A stretch of 64,000 nucleotides of DNA, taken from positions 496,001 to 560,000 of the forward strand of contig MPCU01000003.1 of the NCBI GenBank assembly GCA_001874305.1. The letters run 5' to 3'. The DNA is from Bacteriovorax sp. MedPE-SWde. GTDB taxonomy: Bacteria > Bdellovibrionota > Bacteriovoracia > Bacteriovoracales > Bacteriovoracaceae. Shown piece by piece: positions 43,292 through 52,056 of the stretch (the first letter of the stretch is position 1; the number at the start of each line of letters is the position of its first letter). Both the position numbers and the translations under genes were made by a program. The notes beneath the pieces were generated by a model that did not search any database, was not told the DNA's origin, and worked only from the letters and a program-made list of their open reading frames with translations.

Positions 43292-45187
43292 TTGGCAGGT
43301 GCGATTTGGCCTGAAGCGCTAAATAGCTTTTTTAAAGTTATCCAAGGTTGGCTAATAGCGAAGACAAGTTGGATTTACGTCCTAGCTGTTGGAACGATTC
43401 TCTTCATATCATTGTACTTAATGGTAAGTAGACTAGGGGATATCAAACTTGGTCCCGATCACTCTGAGCCTGACTATGGAAATTTATCTTGGTTTGCCAT
43501 GCTCTTCTCTGCCGGAATGGGTATTGGTCTACTCTTTTTTGGAGTAGCAGAACCTGTTATGCACTTTTCATCACCACCGGTTGGAGATCCCTCTACAATA
43601 GAAAGTGCGAGAGAGGCAATGAAGATTACCTTCTTTCACTGGGGACTACATGCTTGGGCGGTTTATGCCATTCTAGCGGTTACCCTTTCTTATTTTTGTT
43701 ACAGAAAAAACCTACCTCTACTTCCAAGGTCAGCTTTTTATCCATTAATTGGAGATAAGGTATTTGGAAAAACAGGGGATCTCATAGATACATTTGCGGT
43801 CATCGGGACAATGTTTGGAGTAGCGACTTCATTAGGCTTTGGAGTTTCCCAAGTAAATGCGGGGATACATTATCTCTTTGGTGTACCCCAGAGTGCTACC
43901 GTTCAAGTAATACTAATTGCTATTATTACTGGATTCGCAACGATCTCAGTAGTACTGGGCTTAGATGGTGGAATCAAAAAGTTATCAAATATCAATGTAT
44001 TCTTGGCAGTTGTACTAATGATTGCAGTATTATTACTAGGAAGTACAGTTGATCTCTTACAGGCCTATGTCCAGAATACTGGCGCGTACCTGTCGGATAT
44101 TATCTATAAAACATTCAATCTCTATGCTTATGACAAGAAAGAGAGTTGGATTGGCGGTTGGACACTTCTATATTGGGGCTGGTGGATTTCATGGTCACCA
44201 TTTGTAGGAATGTTCATTGCGAGAATTTCTAAAGGAAGAACAATAAGAGAGTTCATGGTTGGAGTACTATTTGTACCTACTGGATTTACTTTTCTTTGGA
44301 TGACAATTTTTGGAAACTCAGCACTAACTCTTGCTCTAAAAAAGAATGCTGTTGAATTGGTTTCAACAGTTAATTCAAACGTACCTGTAGCATTATTTAA
44401 ATTCTTTGAATACTTTCCATTCTCTGCTGCATTGTCAATGGTTGGACTTCTTTTAGTTATTACGTTCTTTATTAGTTCGTCTGACTCTGGTTCTTTAGTA
44501 ATTGATACGCTTACTTCTGGTGGTAAACAAGAGCCACCTGTATGGCAAAGAATCTTTTGGGCAGTATTTGAAGGTGTTGTAGCTTCAATCCTATTATTAG
44601 CAGGTGGTTTAGAAGCATTACAAACGATGACAATTATTTCTGCATTTCCAATGATATTCATGATTTTAATCGGTGCATATGCACTTCTAAAATCACTTCG
44701 AGCTGATCATCAATTACTAAATTCAGTTAAAAACCATACGACATCAATTCAATATACTCAGGCAAATACAACATGGAAGCAAAGACTTGATTCTCTGGTT
44801 AGTCACCCTGAGAGAAAAGAGATTAATAACTTTCTAAGTGAAGTGGTTACACCGGGATTGATTGAATTAAAAGATGAAATGATTAAGAAGGGCCTTGAGG
44901 TTGATATTGTTGAAAAAGAAGATACTTCGACTTCATTAGTGTTAAAGAATGAAGGTGTTGAAGACTTTAAATACCAAGTACAATTAAGGCATTTTGAGGT
45001 TCCTGACTATGCCCCTGAAGATAATAAGAACTACTTTAGAGCGGAAGTTTTTCTTAGAACAGGTGGACAAGAATATGATGTATTTGGATATACAAAAGAG
45101 CAAATTGTTGCAGATGCTGTAACTCAGTATGAAAAACATTTTCACTTCTTACATATGTCTAACTCAGAGTTTTTAAAGAAAATATAA
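43292..45187 (+). CDS. BCCT-family (betaine/choline/carnitine) transporter
   Basis: Secondary transporter for quaternary ammonium compounds, used in osmoprotection. About 12 transmembrane helices; the BCCT signature region GGWTLLYWGWWISWSPFVGMFIARISKGRTIREF is intact, as is GAGMGIGLLFFGVAEPV-like SAGMGIGLLFFGVAEPVMHF. A C-terminal soluble extension of about 150 residues follows, as in BetT-type proteins. The first usable codon is TTG 43292, but codons from about 43229 encode EKDINKTVFFSSVIFISLITL, the normal first helix. So the real N-terminus lies upstream, where no ATG, GTG or TTG exists in frame. Confidence 0.88.
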   Translation: MAGAIWPEALNSFFKVIQGWLIAKTSWIYVLAVGTILFISLYLMVSRLGDIKLGPDHSEPDYGNLSWFAMLFSAGMGIGLLFFGVAEPVMHFSSPPVGDPSTIESAREAMKITFFHWGLHAWAVYAILAVTLSYFCYRKNLPLLPRSAFYPLIGDKVFGKTGDLIDTFAVIGTMFGVATSLGFGVSQVNAGIHYLFGVPQSATVQVILIAIITGFATISVVLGLDGGIKKLSNINVFLAVVLMIAVLLLGSTVDLLQAYVQNTGAYLSDIIYKTFNLYAYDKKESWIGGWTLLYWGWWISWSPFVGMFIARISKGRTIREFMVGVLFVPTGFTFLWMTIFGNSALTLALKKNAVELVSTVNSNVPVALFKFFEYFPFSAALSMVGLLLVITFFISSSDSGSLVIDTLTSGGKQEPPVWQRIFWAVFEGVVASILLLAGGLEALQTMTIISAFPMIFMILIGAYALLKSLRADHQLLNSVKNHTTSIQYTQANTTWKQRLDSLVSHPERKEINNFLSEVVTPGLIELKDEMIKKGLEVDIVEKEDTSTSLVLKNEGVEDFKYQVQLRHFEVPDYAPEDNKNYFRAEVFLRTGGQEYDVFGYTKEQIVADAVTQYEKHFHFLHMSNSEFLKKI

Positions 45188-45225
45188 GTACTATGTAGAT
45201 AAGATAAGAGGATTGGAGATCATAT

Positions 45226-45954
45226 ATGAAGAAGCTTAAAAGAGTATGCTCCATATTACCTTTCCTCTTATTATCACCTTCTATCTTCGCTCAACCAAAA
45301 AACATAAAAATTGCAACAGAAGAATGGAAAGGCTATACAAATAAAGATGGTACTGGTCTTTACTTTGAGATAGTTAATGAAATATATAGATCGACCTCAA
45401 TTAAGCTTGAGATTATATTTGTACCTTGGGCGAGGGCGACAAAATTAGTCGATGATAAACAAAGAGATGTCTTATTTGGCTCTTATAATAATCTGCCTGG
45501 ATATCTATATCCTGACTATCCTTTAAATACAGAACTCTCAGCAGTCATTTTCCATAAAGATACTATTCCTAACTGGAAAGGGGTAAAGGATTTAGAGGGA
45601 AAGAAGATTGCATGGGTTAGAGGCTATGACTATCATAACTATATAGAGAGTAAACTTGAATGGAGTGAAGTCAAATCTACGAAACAAGGTCTAGATATGC
45701 TTTTAAAAGGAAGAGTTGATGTTTATATGGACTCTTTGGAAACACTTCAAAAAACAATAAAATCTAGAAACCTTGATATAACTAAATATGAGATAAAAAT
45801 AGGATTAGAAAAGAACACATATGCAAGATTTTCTAATACTAAGAAATCAAAACAGTTAATAGAGATATATAATAGAAATGTAAAAAAGATGTTAAAATCA
45901 GGAAAGTTAAAAGAGATGTATAAGAAATGGAATCATCGTTTTCCTAAGTTTTAA
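45226..45954 (+). CDS. Exported solute-binding protein, SBP_bac_3-like
   Basis: A signal peptide (MKKLKRVCSILPFLLLSPSIFA) is followed by a type II periplasmic-binding fold: KIATEEWKGYTNKDGTGLYFEIVNEIYR, FVPWARATKLVDDKQRDVLFGSY and DLEGKKIAWVRGYDY are typical of amino-acid-type SBP_bac_3 proteins. No permease or ATPase gene is nearby, so it could be an orphan binding protein or a sensor input. GAGG lies before the ATG. It is 38 bases after the BCCT transporter, perhaps co-transcribed, but BCCT carriers do not need a binding protein. Confidence 0.8.
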   Translation: MKKLKRVCSILPFLLLSPSIFAQPKNIKIATEEWKGYTNKDGTGLYFEIVNEIYRSTSIKLEIIFVPWARATKLVDDKQRDVLFGSYNNLPGYLYPDYPLNTELSAVIFHKDTIPNWKGVKDLEGKKIAWVRGYDYHNYIESKLEWSEVKSTKQGLDMLLKGRVDVYMDSLETLQKTIKSRNLDITKYEIKIGLEKNTYARFSNTKKSKQLIEIYNRNVKKMLKSGKLKEMYKKWNHRFPKF

Positions 45955-45981
45955 AAAGAAAGAGTAGTGTTAAGGTAAATT

Positions 45982-46800
45982 ATGTTTTTCAAAAGTCCTC
46001 AGGCCCAATGGCAAAATATTCTAACAAAACCTCTAAAGCAACAAACTAAGTTTTTAAATAAAGTATGCAAAGTAAATCGTAGAGATGCTCTTGTTATTAG
46101 AGAAGCTTTCTTCGATAACCTTAGTTTTGATCTTGTTAGAGATATATTTAAGCTAGTTAACAATGTTGTTGATAGTGATGGTATAGACCCTAGCTTTAGA
46201 GAGCTGATTTTTGATCGTCTCTTTGGAGTTCTTGATATTGAGCACTTATACCCTGAGGATGAGGAAGATGATAATGTCATTTCCGGTGACGGTTATCATG
46301 TCTATACTGCGAATTACCATGACCTTGATCTTATTGTAGATTTTGTTAACTCTTGTAAAGATATAAAATCTATATGTGACCTTGGCTCTGGTTCCGGTCG
46401 TGCTCTCTTGTATATGGCCCTTGAAATGAATAGAGAACTCAATTATCTTGGGCTTGAACTTGTTAATGATAGAGTTGAATTTACAAATGATATAGCTCAA
46501 AAATTTTCTCTTGAGAATTTAAAGTTTAAAACTTGTAACTTCTTAAGTCAGCCGGATATGTTTGAAGGCTTTGATGCATACTATTTTTATGACCCTGTTG
46601 GAACCGATGATGTACCCAAGCTTATTTCACTCTTTCAAGACAAAATCTCTAAAGGGGAGAGCTTCTATATACTCTTTATCTCTGGATGGGATGATATAAT
46701 GCTAAATGCCTTAAATGACCTTAAGGGACTTGAAAAGCTATCTTCAACTCATAGTAGAAAACAAGACGATCGTTTTGTAAGCTTTTATAAAAGCAAATAA
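45982..46800 (+). CDS. Class I SAM methyltransferase-like protein (first of two paralogues)
   Basis: The N-terminal 100 residues are helical; the SAM-binding motif I DLGSGSGR is at 133-140, followed by NYLGLELVNDRVEFTNDIAQ as motif II. Farther on, DAYYFYDPVGTDDV holds a YDP triplet at the usual motif IV position. The gene at 46899 has the same DLGSGxGR and DxYYxYDP pattern, so the two are likely paralogues. No substrate can be assigned. AAGGT precedes the ATG. Confidence 0.7.
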   Translation: MFFKSPQAQWQNILTKPLKQQTKFLNKVCKVNRRDALVIREAFFDNLSFDLVRDIFKLVNNVVDSDGIDPSFRELIFDRLFGVLDIEHLYPEDEEDDNVISGDGYHVYTANYHDLDLIVDFVNSCKDIKSICDLGSGSGRALLYMALEMNRELNYLGLELVNDRVEFTNDIAQKFSLENLKFKTCNFLSQPDMFEGFDAYYFYDPVGTDDVPKLISLFQDKISKGESFYILFISGWDDIMLNALNDLKGLEKLSSTHSRKQDDRFVSFYKSK

Positions 46801-46898
46801 GGGTTGAGTGCTTTACTTCGTGAGAAGTGACAGCTAGTATCTCTTAACTTAATAAGCTCATGCATGGTAACCATGATCGTATTGCATCATAGGGCAGC

Positions 46899-47945
46899 AT
46901 GAACTTATCTGAAAAAACTCAATTAAACCTTCTCGAAGGTTCTCAAACTAATAACCTCGATTCTATTCCTTTTGATTTAACACCCATTGAAATGGCGAAC
47001 TTATACACTAACTCTGCCTTATTAGTAACGATAATGGGATTCTTAAAGGAGCAACTTTGGTTACAAGGTAAGGAAGATAATAAAACAGGTAATAATACTT
47101 CATATCGAGATTTTATCTTGCCCCTGTTTCAAAAAGAGTTAGCGCCGGTACTATTTCTCAAAAGTTATTTACTGGAGAGTGGTGCTAAAAATATAAAAAA
47201 AGTTACCAAAAACAGTGAAAAAATTGAGAAGAAAGTAATATCTCTCATAATAGAAAAATCATTTAAAAATCAGAAAGATTTTATAATACAATCACTTTCA
47301 AATATGAAAGAACTCTTCATCAGAGAAGAAACTGAAGATCAGGGCCTTAGGCTATATAGAACCTTTGATAAATTAGATGATATTTTTAACTTGGATTATG
47401 AACAGGACAAGACCTTAATCGTAGACCCTTTAAATAAAGAGAGACTCTATGAAGGCGCGGGAGTTGGAGTCCAATCAGGGTATTCAACAATACTACTTGC
47501 TCTTGAAAATATTGATTTGAGTGAAAAATCTAGAATTATTGACTTAGGTTCTGGATACGGAAGGGTAGGTCTAGTCTGTTCTCTTTTGAGGCCAGATATT
47601 AACTTCATAGGGTATGAATATGTACCTCATCGTGTAAAATTATCCAATAAGACTTCTGAGTCTTTAGATCTTGAAAAGACATTAAAGTTTATCACTCAGG
47701 ACCTTTCCCTTGATACATTTAAAATTCCTGACGCGGATGTTTATTATCTCTATGATCCCTTTACTAAAGATACATACGAGTCAGTGTTAAAGCAGATTGT
47801 AGAAATTAGTAAGAGGAAGAAGATTACTGTTGTTACAAAAGGTAATGCAAGTAACTGGCTGAATGAGATTGCCAATGATAATAATTGGTCGAAACCAGTA
47901 TATATTGATGACGGGAATCTTTGCATATTCAAATCTTGCGATTAG
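46899..47945 (+). CDS. Class I SAM methyltransferase-like protein (second paralogue)
   Basis: Longer relative of the previous protein: a 200-residue N-terminal helical domain, then motif I DLGSGYGR at 215-222, FIGYEYVPHRVKLSNKTSE as motif II and DVYYLYDPFTKDTYESVLKQI as motif IV. The DxYYxYDP motif and the overall order match the gene at 45982. The pair looks like an old duplication with different N-terminal parts. AGGG lies five bases before the ATG. A 98-base gap separates the two genes. Confidence 0.7.
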   Translation: MNLSEKTQLNLLEGSQTNNLDSIPFDLTPIEMANLYTNSALLVTIMGFLKEQLWLQGKEDNKTGNNTSYRDFILPLFQKELAPVLFLKSYLLESGAKNIKKVTKNSEKIEKKVISLIIEKSFKNQKDFIIQSLSNMKELFIREETEDQGLRLYRTFDKLDDIFNLDYEQDKTLIVDPLNKERLYEGAGVGVQSGYSTILLALENIDLSEKSRIIDLGSGYGRVGLVCSLLRPDINFIGYEYVPHRVKLSNKTSESLDLEKTLKFITQDLSLDTFKIPDADVYYLYDPFTKDTYESVLKQIVEISKRKKITVVTKGNASNWLNEIANDNNWSKPVYIDDGNLCIFKSCD

Positions 47946-47980
47946 AATAATATCAAATCGTAAGAAAGGTTTGAGAATAT

Positions 47981-48412
47981 ATGAAACTATCACACAATAT
48001 TTTTATAATGTCTTCAGTTGATGAAGTCTGGAAGCACACAGTAACGCCTAGTAAGTGGAGTAAATGGAACCCTAATATACAGGATATAAGTTATTCAGAA
48101 GATGGAGAGCTAACCGTAGGTGATACATTTCAACTTAAACAGGTCGGTATGGCGAAAGCTGAGTGGAAAGTTTTAGATATTCAGGAGAAGAAATCCTGTC
48201 GTTGGATGACGACTTCTCCAGGTATTAAAATTATCGCACAACATAGTATTGAAGCTAAGGATAAAGGTGTCTCTAATACTTTAAAGTTAGAAATTACTGG
48301 TTTTATGAGTTTCCTTCTTTATCCAATCATCTTGTTATCAAGTAAGAGTGCATTAAAAAAAGAAAACGAAGGTCTAAGAAATTATATAGTAGGTAGCAAT
48401 GGCAAAGACTAA
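47981..48412 (+). CDS. SRPBCC-family protein
   Basis: Single START-like domain of 143 residues: SHNIFIMSSVDEVWKHTVTPSKWSKWNPNIQDISY, then GDTFQLKQVGMAKAEWKVLDIQEKKSCRWMT and a C-terminal helix with a hydrophobic face (SFLLYPIILLSSKSALKKENEGLRNYI). This is the polyketide_cyc2 layout for binding a hydrophobic ligand. It overlaps the AlkC-like gene by 14 bases, so both are translated from one mRNA. Confidence 0.8.
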   Translation: MKLSHNIFIMSSVDEVWKHTVTPSKWSKWNPNIQDISYSEDGELTVGDTFQLKQVGMAKAEWKVLDIQEKKSCRWMTTSPGIKIIAQHSIEAKDKGVSNTLKLEITGFMSFLLYPIILLSSKSALKKENEGLRNYIVGSNGKD

Positions 48413-49550
48413 CTTTTTAATGAAGGACAGTATTAATCCGAGAGTTCTAAAAGAGCTTGCTGCTAATATAAAGAAAAACTACAAGAGTTTTGATGACAAA
48501 GGTTTTTGCTCTTCGGTAAGTAAGGAACTAAAAAAATTAGAATTAAAAGAAAGAATCTCTCTCGTAACTCATTCTTTAAACGATTATTTACCTGGTCAAT
48601 TTGAAAAAGCAGTGGCAATTCTCTTAAAGTCACTTCCAGAAGAACTACCTAATGGGAGTAAAGATATAGAAGGCTATGGAAGTAATATGCTTGATAGTCT
48701 CCATGGCTTTATAATGATCTCTCTAACTAATTATGTTGCAGAGTATGGGATCGCCAACTATGAAGTCTCTATGAATGCTCTTAAGATAATGACAAGTCGA
48801 TTCTCTGCTGAAGAAGCTGCAAGGTACTTTATTCAAAAGTATCCGTTAAAGACTTTTAAAACCTATAAAAAGTGGTGTCTCGATGAGAATATGCATGTAA
48901 GAAGACTGGTCTCGGAATCGACTCGTCCTAGACTTCCCTGGACTATGCAGCTAGCAGAGTTTATAGAAGATCCTACTCCTGTTCTTCCATTTTTAGAACT
49001 TCTAAAAAACGATAAAGAGCTCTATGTTAGAAGATCTGTTGCTAATAACCTCAATGATATTTCTAAAGATAACCCAGATGTCGTAATTAAATTATTAAAG
49101 AAGTGGAGTAAAGATAAATCAAGTGAAATGCAGTGGCTTGTTAAGCATGCTTTAAGAACATTAATTAAAGAGGGCAATAGTGAGGCACTCTCAATAATTG
49201 GCTTTCATCCTGACCCTGCCATTAAAGTTCAAAACTTGACGCTTGATAGTAGCACAGTAAATTTTGGTGATTCATTAATTTTTAAAACAAAGATTAAGTC
49301 ATTATCTGATAGTGATCAGTGGCTAATGATAGACCATGTAATTCATCATATGAAGGCAAATGGTAAGCTTAGTCCTAAGGTTTTCAAACTTAAGAAAATT
49401 AAACTTAAGGCCCATGAAACTATTGAAATCAATAAATCTCATCCTATAAAAAAGATAACAACTCGTGAGTACTATGCAGGTAAACACGAAGTGCAATTAC
49501 AAATAAATGGAAGTCGATTTCCCAAGAAATTCTTTAGTTTAGTCATATGA
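48399..49550 (+). CDS. AlkC-like DNA alkylation-repair glycosylase
   Basis: HEAT-like-repeat glycosylase superfamily. Residues about 90-265 contain the repeats (YFIQKYPLKTFKTYKKWCLDENMHVRRLVSESTRPRLPW and LLKNDKELYVRRSVANNLNDISKDNPDVV), typical of AlkC/AlkD-like proteins that excise 3-methyladenine or 3-methylcytosine. Residues 280-383 form an Ig-like beta domain (VNFGDSLIFKTKIKS ... REYYAGKHEVQLQINGS), which AlkC has and AlkD lacks. The length of 383 residues also fits AlkC. It is coupled to an SRPBCC gene upstream and followed by a globin gene. Confidence 0.83.
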   Translation: MAKTNFLMKDSINPRVLKELAANIKKNYKSFDDKGFCSSVSKELKKLELKERISLVTHSLNDYLPGQFEKAVAILLKSLPEELPNGSKDIEGYGSNMLDSLHGFIMISLTNYVAEYGIANYEVSMNALKIMTSRFSAEEAARYFIQKYPLKTFKTYKKWCLDENMHVRRLVSESTRPRLPWTMQLAEFIEDPTPVLPFLELLKNDKELYVRRSVANNLNDISKDNPDVVIKLLKKWSKDKSSEMQWLVKHALRTLIKEGNSEALSIIGFHPDPAIKVQNLTLDSSTVNFGDSLIFKTKIKSLSDSDQWLMIDHVIHHMKANGKLSPKVFKLKKIKLKAHETIEINKSHPIKKITTREYYAGKHEVQLQINGSRFPKKFFSLVI

Positions 49551-49560
49551 ATTAGAGATA

Positions 49561-49569
49561 TGATATAAT
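49561..49569 (+). promoter_or_regulatory. Extended -10 immediately before the globin start
   Basis: TGATATAAT is a perfect extended -10. Its end is five bases before ATG 49575, so transcription should begin at or next to the start codon and the mRNA would be leaderless. No ribosome-binding site is present. Confidence 0.5.
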
Positions 49570-49574
49570 TAATT

Positions 49575-50027
49575 ATGTATAGAAAGAAGGCAAGGGCCAA
49601 GAGCTGGGATGATAAAGTTCGAATTGTGAATGATTCGTTTTTGAGGTGTATAAACGATAAATTCTTTTCTCGTTACTTTTATAAAAACCTCTTCTTTTTA
49701 AAACCAAATCTCGAAGACTACTTTAAAAATACCGATATGGAGCATCAGGAAAAGGCCATCATGAATGGCCTTAAATTCCTATTAGGATTTCTCGATGGTA
49801 AAGATGCCAATAGTCGAAGCCAGATTGTACGCATCGCACAGACTCACGGTCATCTTGCTTTAAATATCCATCCTCATAGCTACTATTATTGGATAGAGGC
49901 GATAGTAATGACCGCAAAGAAGTGTGACCCTGAGTGGTTTGATGATTTGGAATATTACTGGCGAGAAGTTGTCTCATTCCCTGTTAGTTTTATAATTTCA
50001 AACTACTACGTAAAGCACCCAAAGTAA
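49575..50027 (+). CDS. Single-domain globin
   Basis: A 150-residue protein with the globin helix order: FLRCINDKFFSRYFYKNLFFLKPNLEDYFKNTDMEHQEKAIMNGLKFLLGFL covers helices A to E. RSQIVRIAQTHGHLALNIHPHSYYYWIEAIVMTAKKC covers F to G, with the proximal histidine in the AQTHGHLALNI stretch. KNTDMEHQ followed by the F-helix pattern is typical of single-domain haemoglobins related to flavohaemoglobin and globin-coupled sensors. It may bind oxygen or nitric oxide. An extended -10 directly before the ATG suggests leaderless expression separate from alkC. Confidence 0.75.
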   Translation: MYRKKARAKSWDDKVRIVNDSFLRCINDKFFSRYFYKNLFFLKPNLEDYFKNTDMEHQEKAIMNGLKFLLGFLDGKDANSRSQIVRIAQTHGHLALNIHPHSYYYWIEAIVMTAKKCDPEWFDDLEYYWREVVSFPVSFIISNYYVKHPK

Positions 50028-50041
50028 GGGTATATTTATAA

Positions 50042-50470
50042 TTAGTCTAAATGACATATATGTTCATTTACAGTTTTAAAAATTTCAAACGAGCATCGAT
50101 AGCTCTCTCCATATATTACTTTCTTACCGTCTTGTTTGATATAGCGCTTAAGATTACGTGCTGATTGGAAATCTCCACAATAGCCTTGCTTTATCTTTCC
50201 TATGTATTTCTTGTATACACCATTAGTAAAACGAGCCGTTGAAAGATCTAAGGATACTTCTCTTACTCCAATATCCCATCCATCAATTTTAGCATCATGA
50301 ATAATGGATACAACATTTTCGTCAACCATTACTTCACAGTTACTACCTGAAGCAACTTGTTCTCCATTTAGTGTTTGTTCTGAATAGCTACCTTTACCTT
50401 CAAAATTAAAAGTAGCGATAGCATTAGTTGTAATTAAAAGAGTAATTCCAATAAGCATTTTCTTCATTCT
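50042..50470 (-). CDS. Small exported protein, left member of regulator module 1
   Basis: The frame is open for another 207 bases upstream, but the real start is the ATG at 50470: GGGAG lies just before it and a signal peptide follows (MKKMLIGITLLITTNAIA). The mature 120 residues are strand-rich with four cysteines (SNCEVM, GYCGDF, YRCSFE, HICHLD) that could form two disulphides. No family is recognised. It faces away from a TIGR02147-like regulator, the same arrangement as at 56.2-58.2 kb. Confidence 0.7.
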   Translation of the reverse strand, partial: RMKKMLIGITLLITTNAIATFNFEGKGSYSEQTLNGEQVASGSNCEVMVDENVVSIIHDAKIDGWDIGVREVSLDLSTARFTNGVYKKYIGKIKQGYCGDFQSARNLKRYIKQDGKKVIYGESYRCSFEIFKTVNEHICHLD

Positions 50471-50545
50471 TTGCTCCCTTGTTTCTTGTTGTTTTGTTGA
50501 GTACGTTATTCCACTGATTGGAGTTCTGTTCCAGTTTTTCTGGCC

Positions 50546-50568
50546 ATATATGTAACAATAATATATGT
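50546..50568. repeat. Direct ATATATGT repeat in the divergent promoter region
   Basis: ATATATGT occurs at 50546-50553 and 50561-50568, a 15-base period, between the exported-protein gene and the regulator gene of module 1. It could be a pair of regulator sites. Confidence 0.3.
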
Positions 50569-50600
50569 CATTTTGGAATATGATGTGCGATAATGGGTAC

Positions 50601-51602
50601 ATGGATATACAATATATTGAAATTATTAAGGATCTACTTGTAGCTATCAGGGGAAAGAGAAGCCAGGCAAAACTCAATGACTTACTTGGCTATGACTATA
50701 ATCAAGTCTCTAGGTGGGAAACGGGCGCTCGTAGAATTCACTGGGATGACTTTCTTAGAATATGTGATGTTTGCAATGTAAAACTGATCGAGGCGATTGA
50801 GAGTCAATTTGCATTTACCATTGACCTAAACGAAAGCTCTGCTTCAATTATATCCTTGCTAACTTCAAACTTAAAACAACAGGAAATCGCTAAGATAGTC
50901 GAGACATCACGCTATACTATTAGTCGTTGGCTTAAAGGAGAAACAACACCATATCTTGAACACATATTAAAGCTCTTAGAATTCCACTCAGAGATGTCCC
51001 TTGTTCTAGATCTTACTGTGGGTGTTGAAAAACTGCCAAGCTTACAATTGAGCATGGTCGAAAAAATGCAAAATACTGAGGCCTTTAATGAAAACTTAAA
51101 TATTACAAAAGTGTTAGCTTGCTTTGAACTTTCTCAATACAAAGAACTAGACTCTCATATTCCAGGCTTTATATCTGACCTTGTGGGAGTAGCACTTTCA
51201 GAGGAAAATGAAACGATAGAGCTAGCAGAAAAATTAGGAATGATAAAACTTGAGCTTGGAAAGTATGTTTTAACGGATGATAAAACAATGAACCTAGCTT
51301 TTAATCCTAAGAGAAGTATGAAGATAAAAAAGTTAGCTGCTATGAAAGCAGTAGGAGTTATGGATAATTTCTTAGATGATATTAAAGTATCTCGAAATAA
51401 CAGACTTACATATCAATTTACAACAATAAGTACAGATGCTCTTGTACAAGTGAATGAAGAAATTTCAAAATTTCATAATAGTATTAATAATATCCTAATG
51501 TCTGACAACAAACCACATGATAACCTTTTATCATTGAGTGTAAATTTGGTTGATGAATTAGAAGTTTTAGAAAAAAAGAATAATATGGAGAAAACACAAT
51601 GA
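50601..51602 (+). CDS. TIGR02147-like HTH regulator, module 1
   Basis: Two helix-turn-helix segments in tandem: SQAKLNDLLGYDYNQVSRWETGARRIHWDDFLRIC (about residues 20-55) and LKQQEIAKIVETSRYTISRWLKGETTPYLEHILKLLE (about 90-130). The rest, including AEKLGMIKLELGKYVLTDD and the late segment RLTYQFTTISTDALVQVNEEISKFHNSI, matches the TIGR02147/DUF4423-like proteins common in Bdellovibrionota and Fibrobacter. ATG 50601 (MDIQYIEIIKDLL) is preferred over 50565. Its stop overlaps the start of the next exported-protein gene (ATGA), so they are coupled. Confidence 0.75.
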   Translation: MDIQYIEIIKDLLVAIRGKRSQAKLNDLLGYDYNQVSRWETGARRIHWDDFLRICDVCNVKLIEAIESQFAFTIDLNESSASIISLLTSNLKQQEIAKIVETSRYTISRWLKGETTPYLEHILKLLEFHSEMSLVLDLTVGVEKLPSLQLSMVEKMQNTEAFNENLNITKVLACFELSQYKELDSHIPGFISDLVGVALSEENETIELAEKLGMIKLELGKYVLTDDKTMNLAFNPKRSMKIKKLAAMKAVGVMDNFLDDIKVSRNNRLTYQFTTISTDALVQVNEEISKFHNSINNILMSDNKPHDNLLSLSVNLVDELEVLEKKNNMEKTQ

Positions 51603-52054
51603 AAAAAATACTATTAACTTTAGCATTTATACCTAGTCTTGCACTGTCTTCGTCTTGCCTTGATCTTAACGGTACCTGGAAAGGACTTTGTGATCGAGAT
51701 GGATCAGTAAAGGAAGAATCTATTACGATTAGACAAAAAGGTTGTGGGCAGATAACTTTCTATAGCATAGATTATAAAATTGGAATGCCATATGAGCAAA
51801 GACATGAAAATACATATGAGCGCATGACTAATATCTATAACTTATACTGGGGTAAAGATGGGCAGAGCTTATTCTTTGACGTTGATCGTATTCGCTGGAT
51901 GAAGCACAAGAATATTGTTTCAACTGGAGAAGGGGTAGGGGTTATACGAGTAAGTGGTGATGAAATGAGCTATTCTCGTTCTTATTCAGCCAGAAGTCGT
52001 GAAGGTGTCTATTCTAAATCTTCTCGTAAGTGTGATTTCGTAAAAGAGAACTAG
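51599..52054 (+). CDS. Small exported protein, right member of regulator module 1
   Basis: A signal peptide (MKKILLTLAFIPSLALSSS) leads a 130-residue mature protein beginning CLDLNGTWKGLCDRDGS, a lipocalin-like or calycin-like opening (NGTWKG), with further cysteines at QKGCGQ and RKCDF. The pattern and strand content suggest a small beta-barrel, but that is a weak inference. The start overlaps the regulator stop by four bases. The equivalent place at 57.7 kb holds another exported protein. Confidence 0.7.
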   Translation: MKKILLTLAFIPSLALSSSCLDLNGTWKGLCDRDGSVKEESITIRQKGCGQITFYSIDYKIGMPYEQRHENTYERMTNIYNLYWGKDGQSLFFDVDRIRWMKHKNIVSTGEGVGVIRVSGDEMSYSRSYSARSREGVYSKSSRKCDFVKEN

Positions 52055-52056
52055 GT

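Noticed and set aside
44128-44661. Open frame of 177 codons antisense to the BCCT transporter
   Set aside because: It lies wholly inside an intact conserved gene, has no ribosome-binding site and its translation resembles no protein; it is a by-product of the codon bias of the sense gene.
45999-46500. Two antisense open frames over the first methyltransferase-like gene
   Set aside because: No ribosome-binding sites and overlap with a gene that has clear SAM-binding motifs.
46863-46875. Palindrome CATGGT-A-ACCATG between the two methyltransferase-like genes
   Set aside because: It is short and isolated, with no clear promoter beside it; chance is a sufficient explanation without comparative data.
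50471-50677. N-terminal extension of the exported protein in module 1
   Set aside because: The extra 69 residues run over the divergent promoter, lack a ribosome-binding site and would bury a perfect signal peptide in the middle of the protein.
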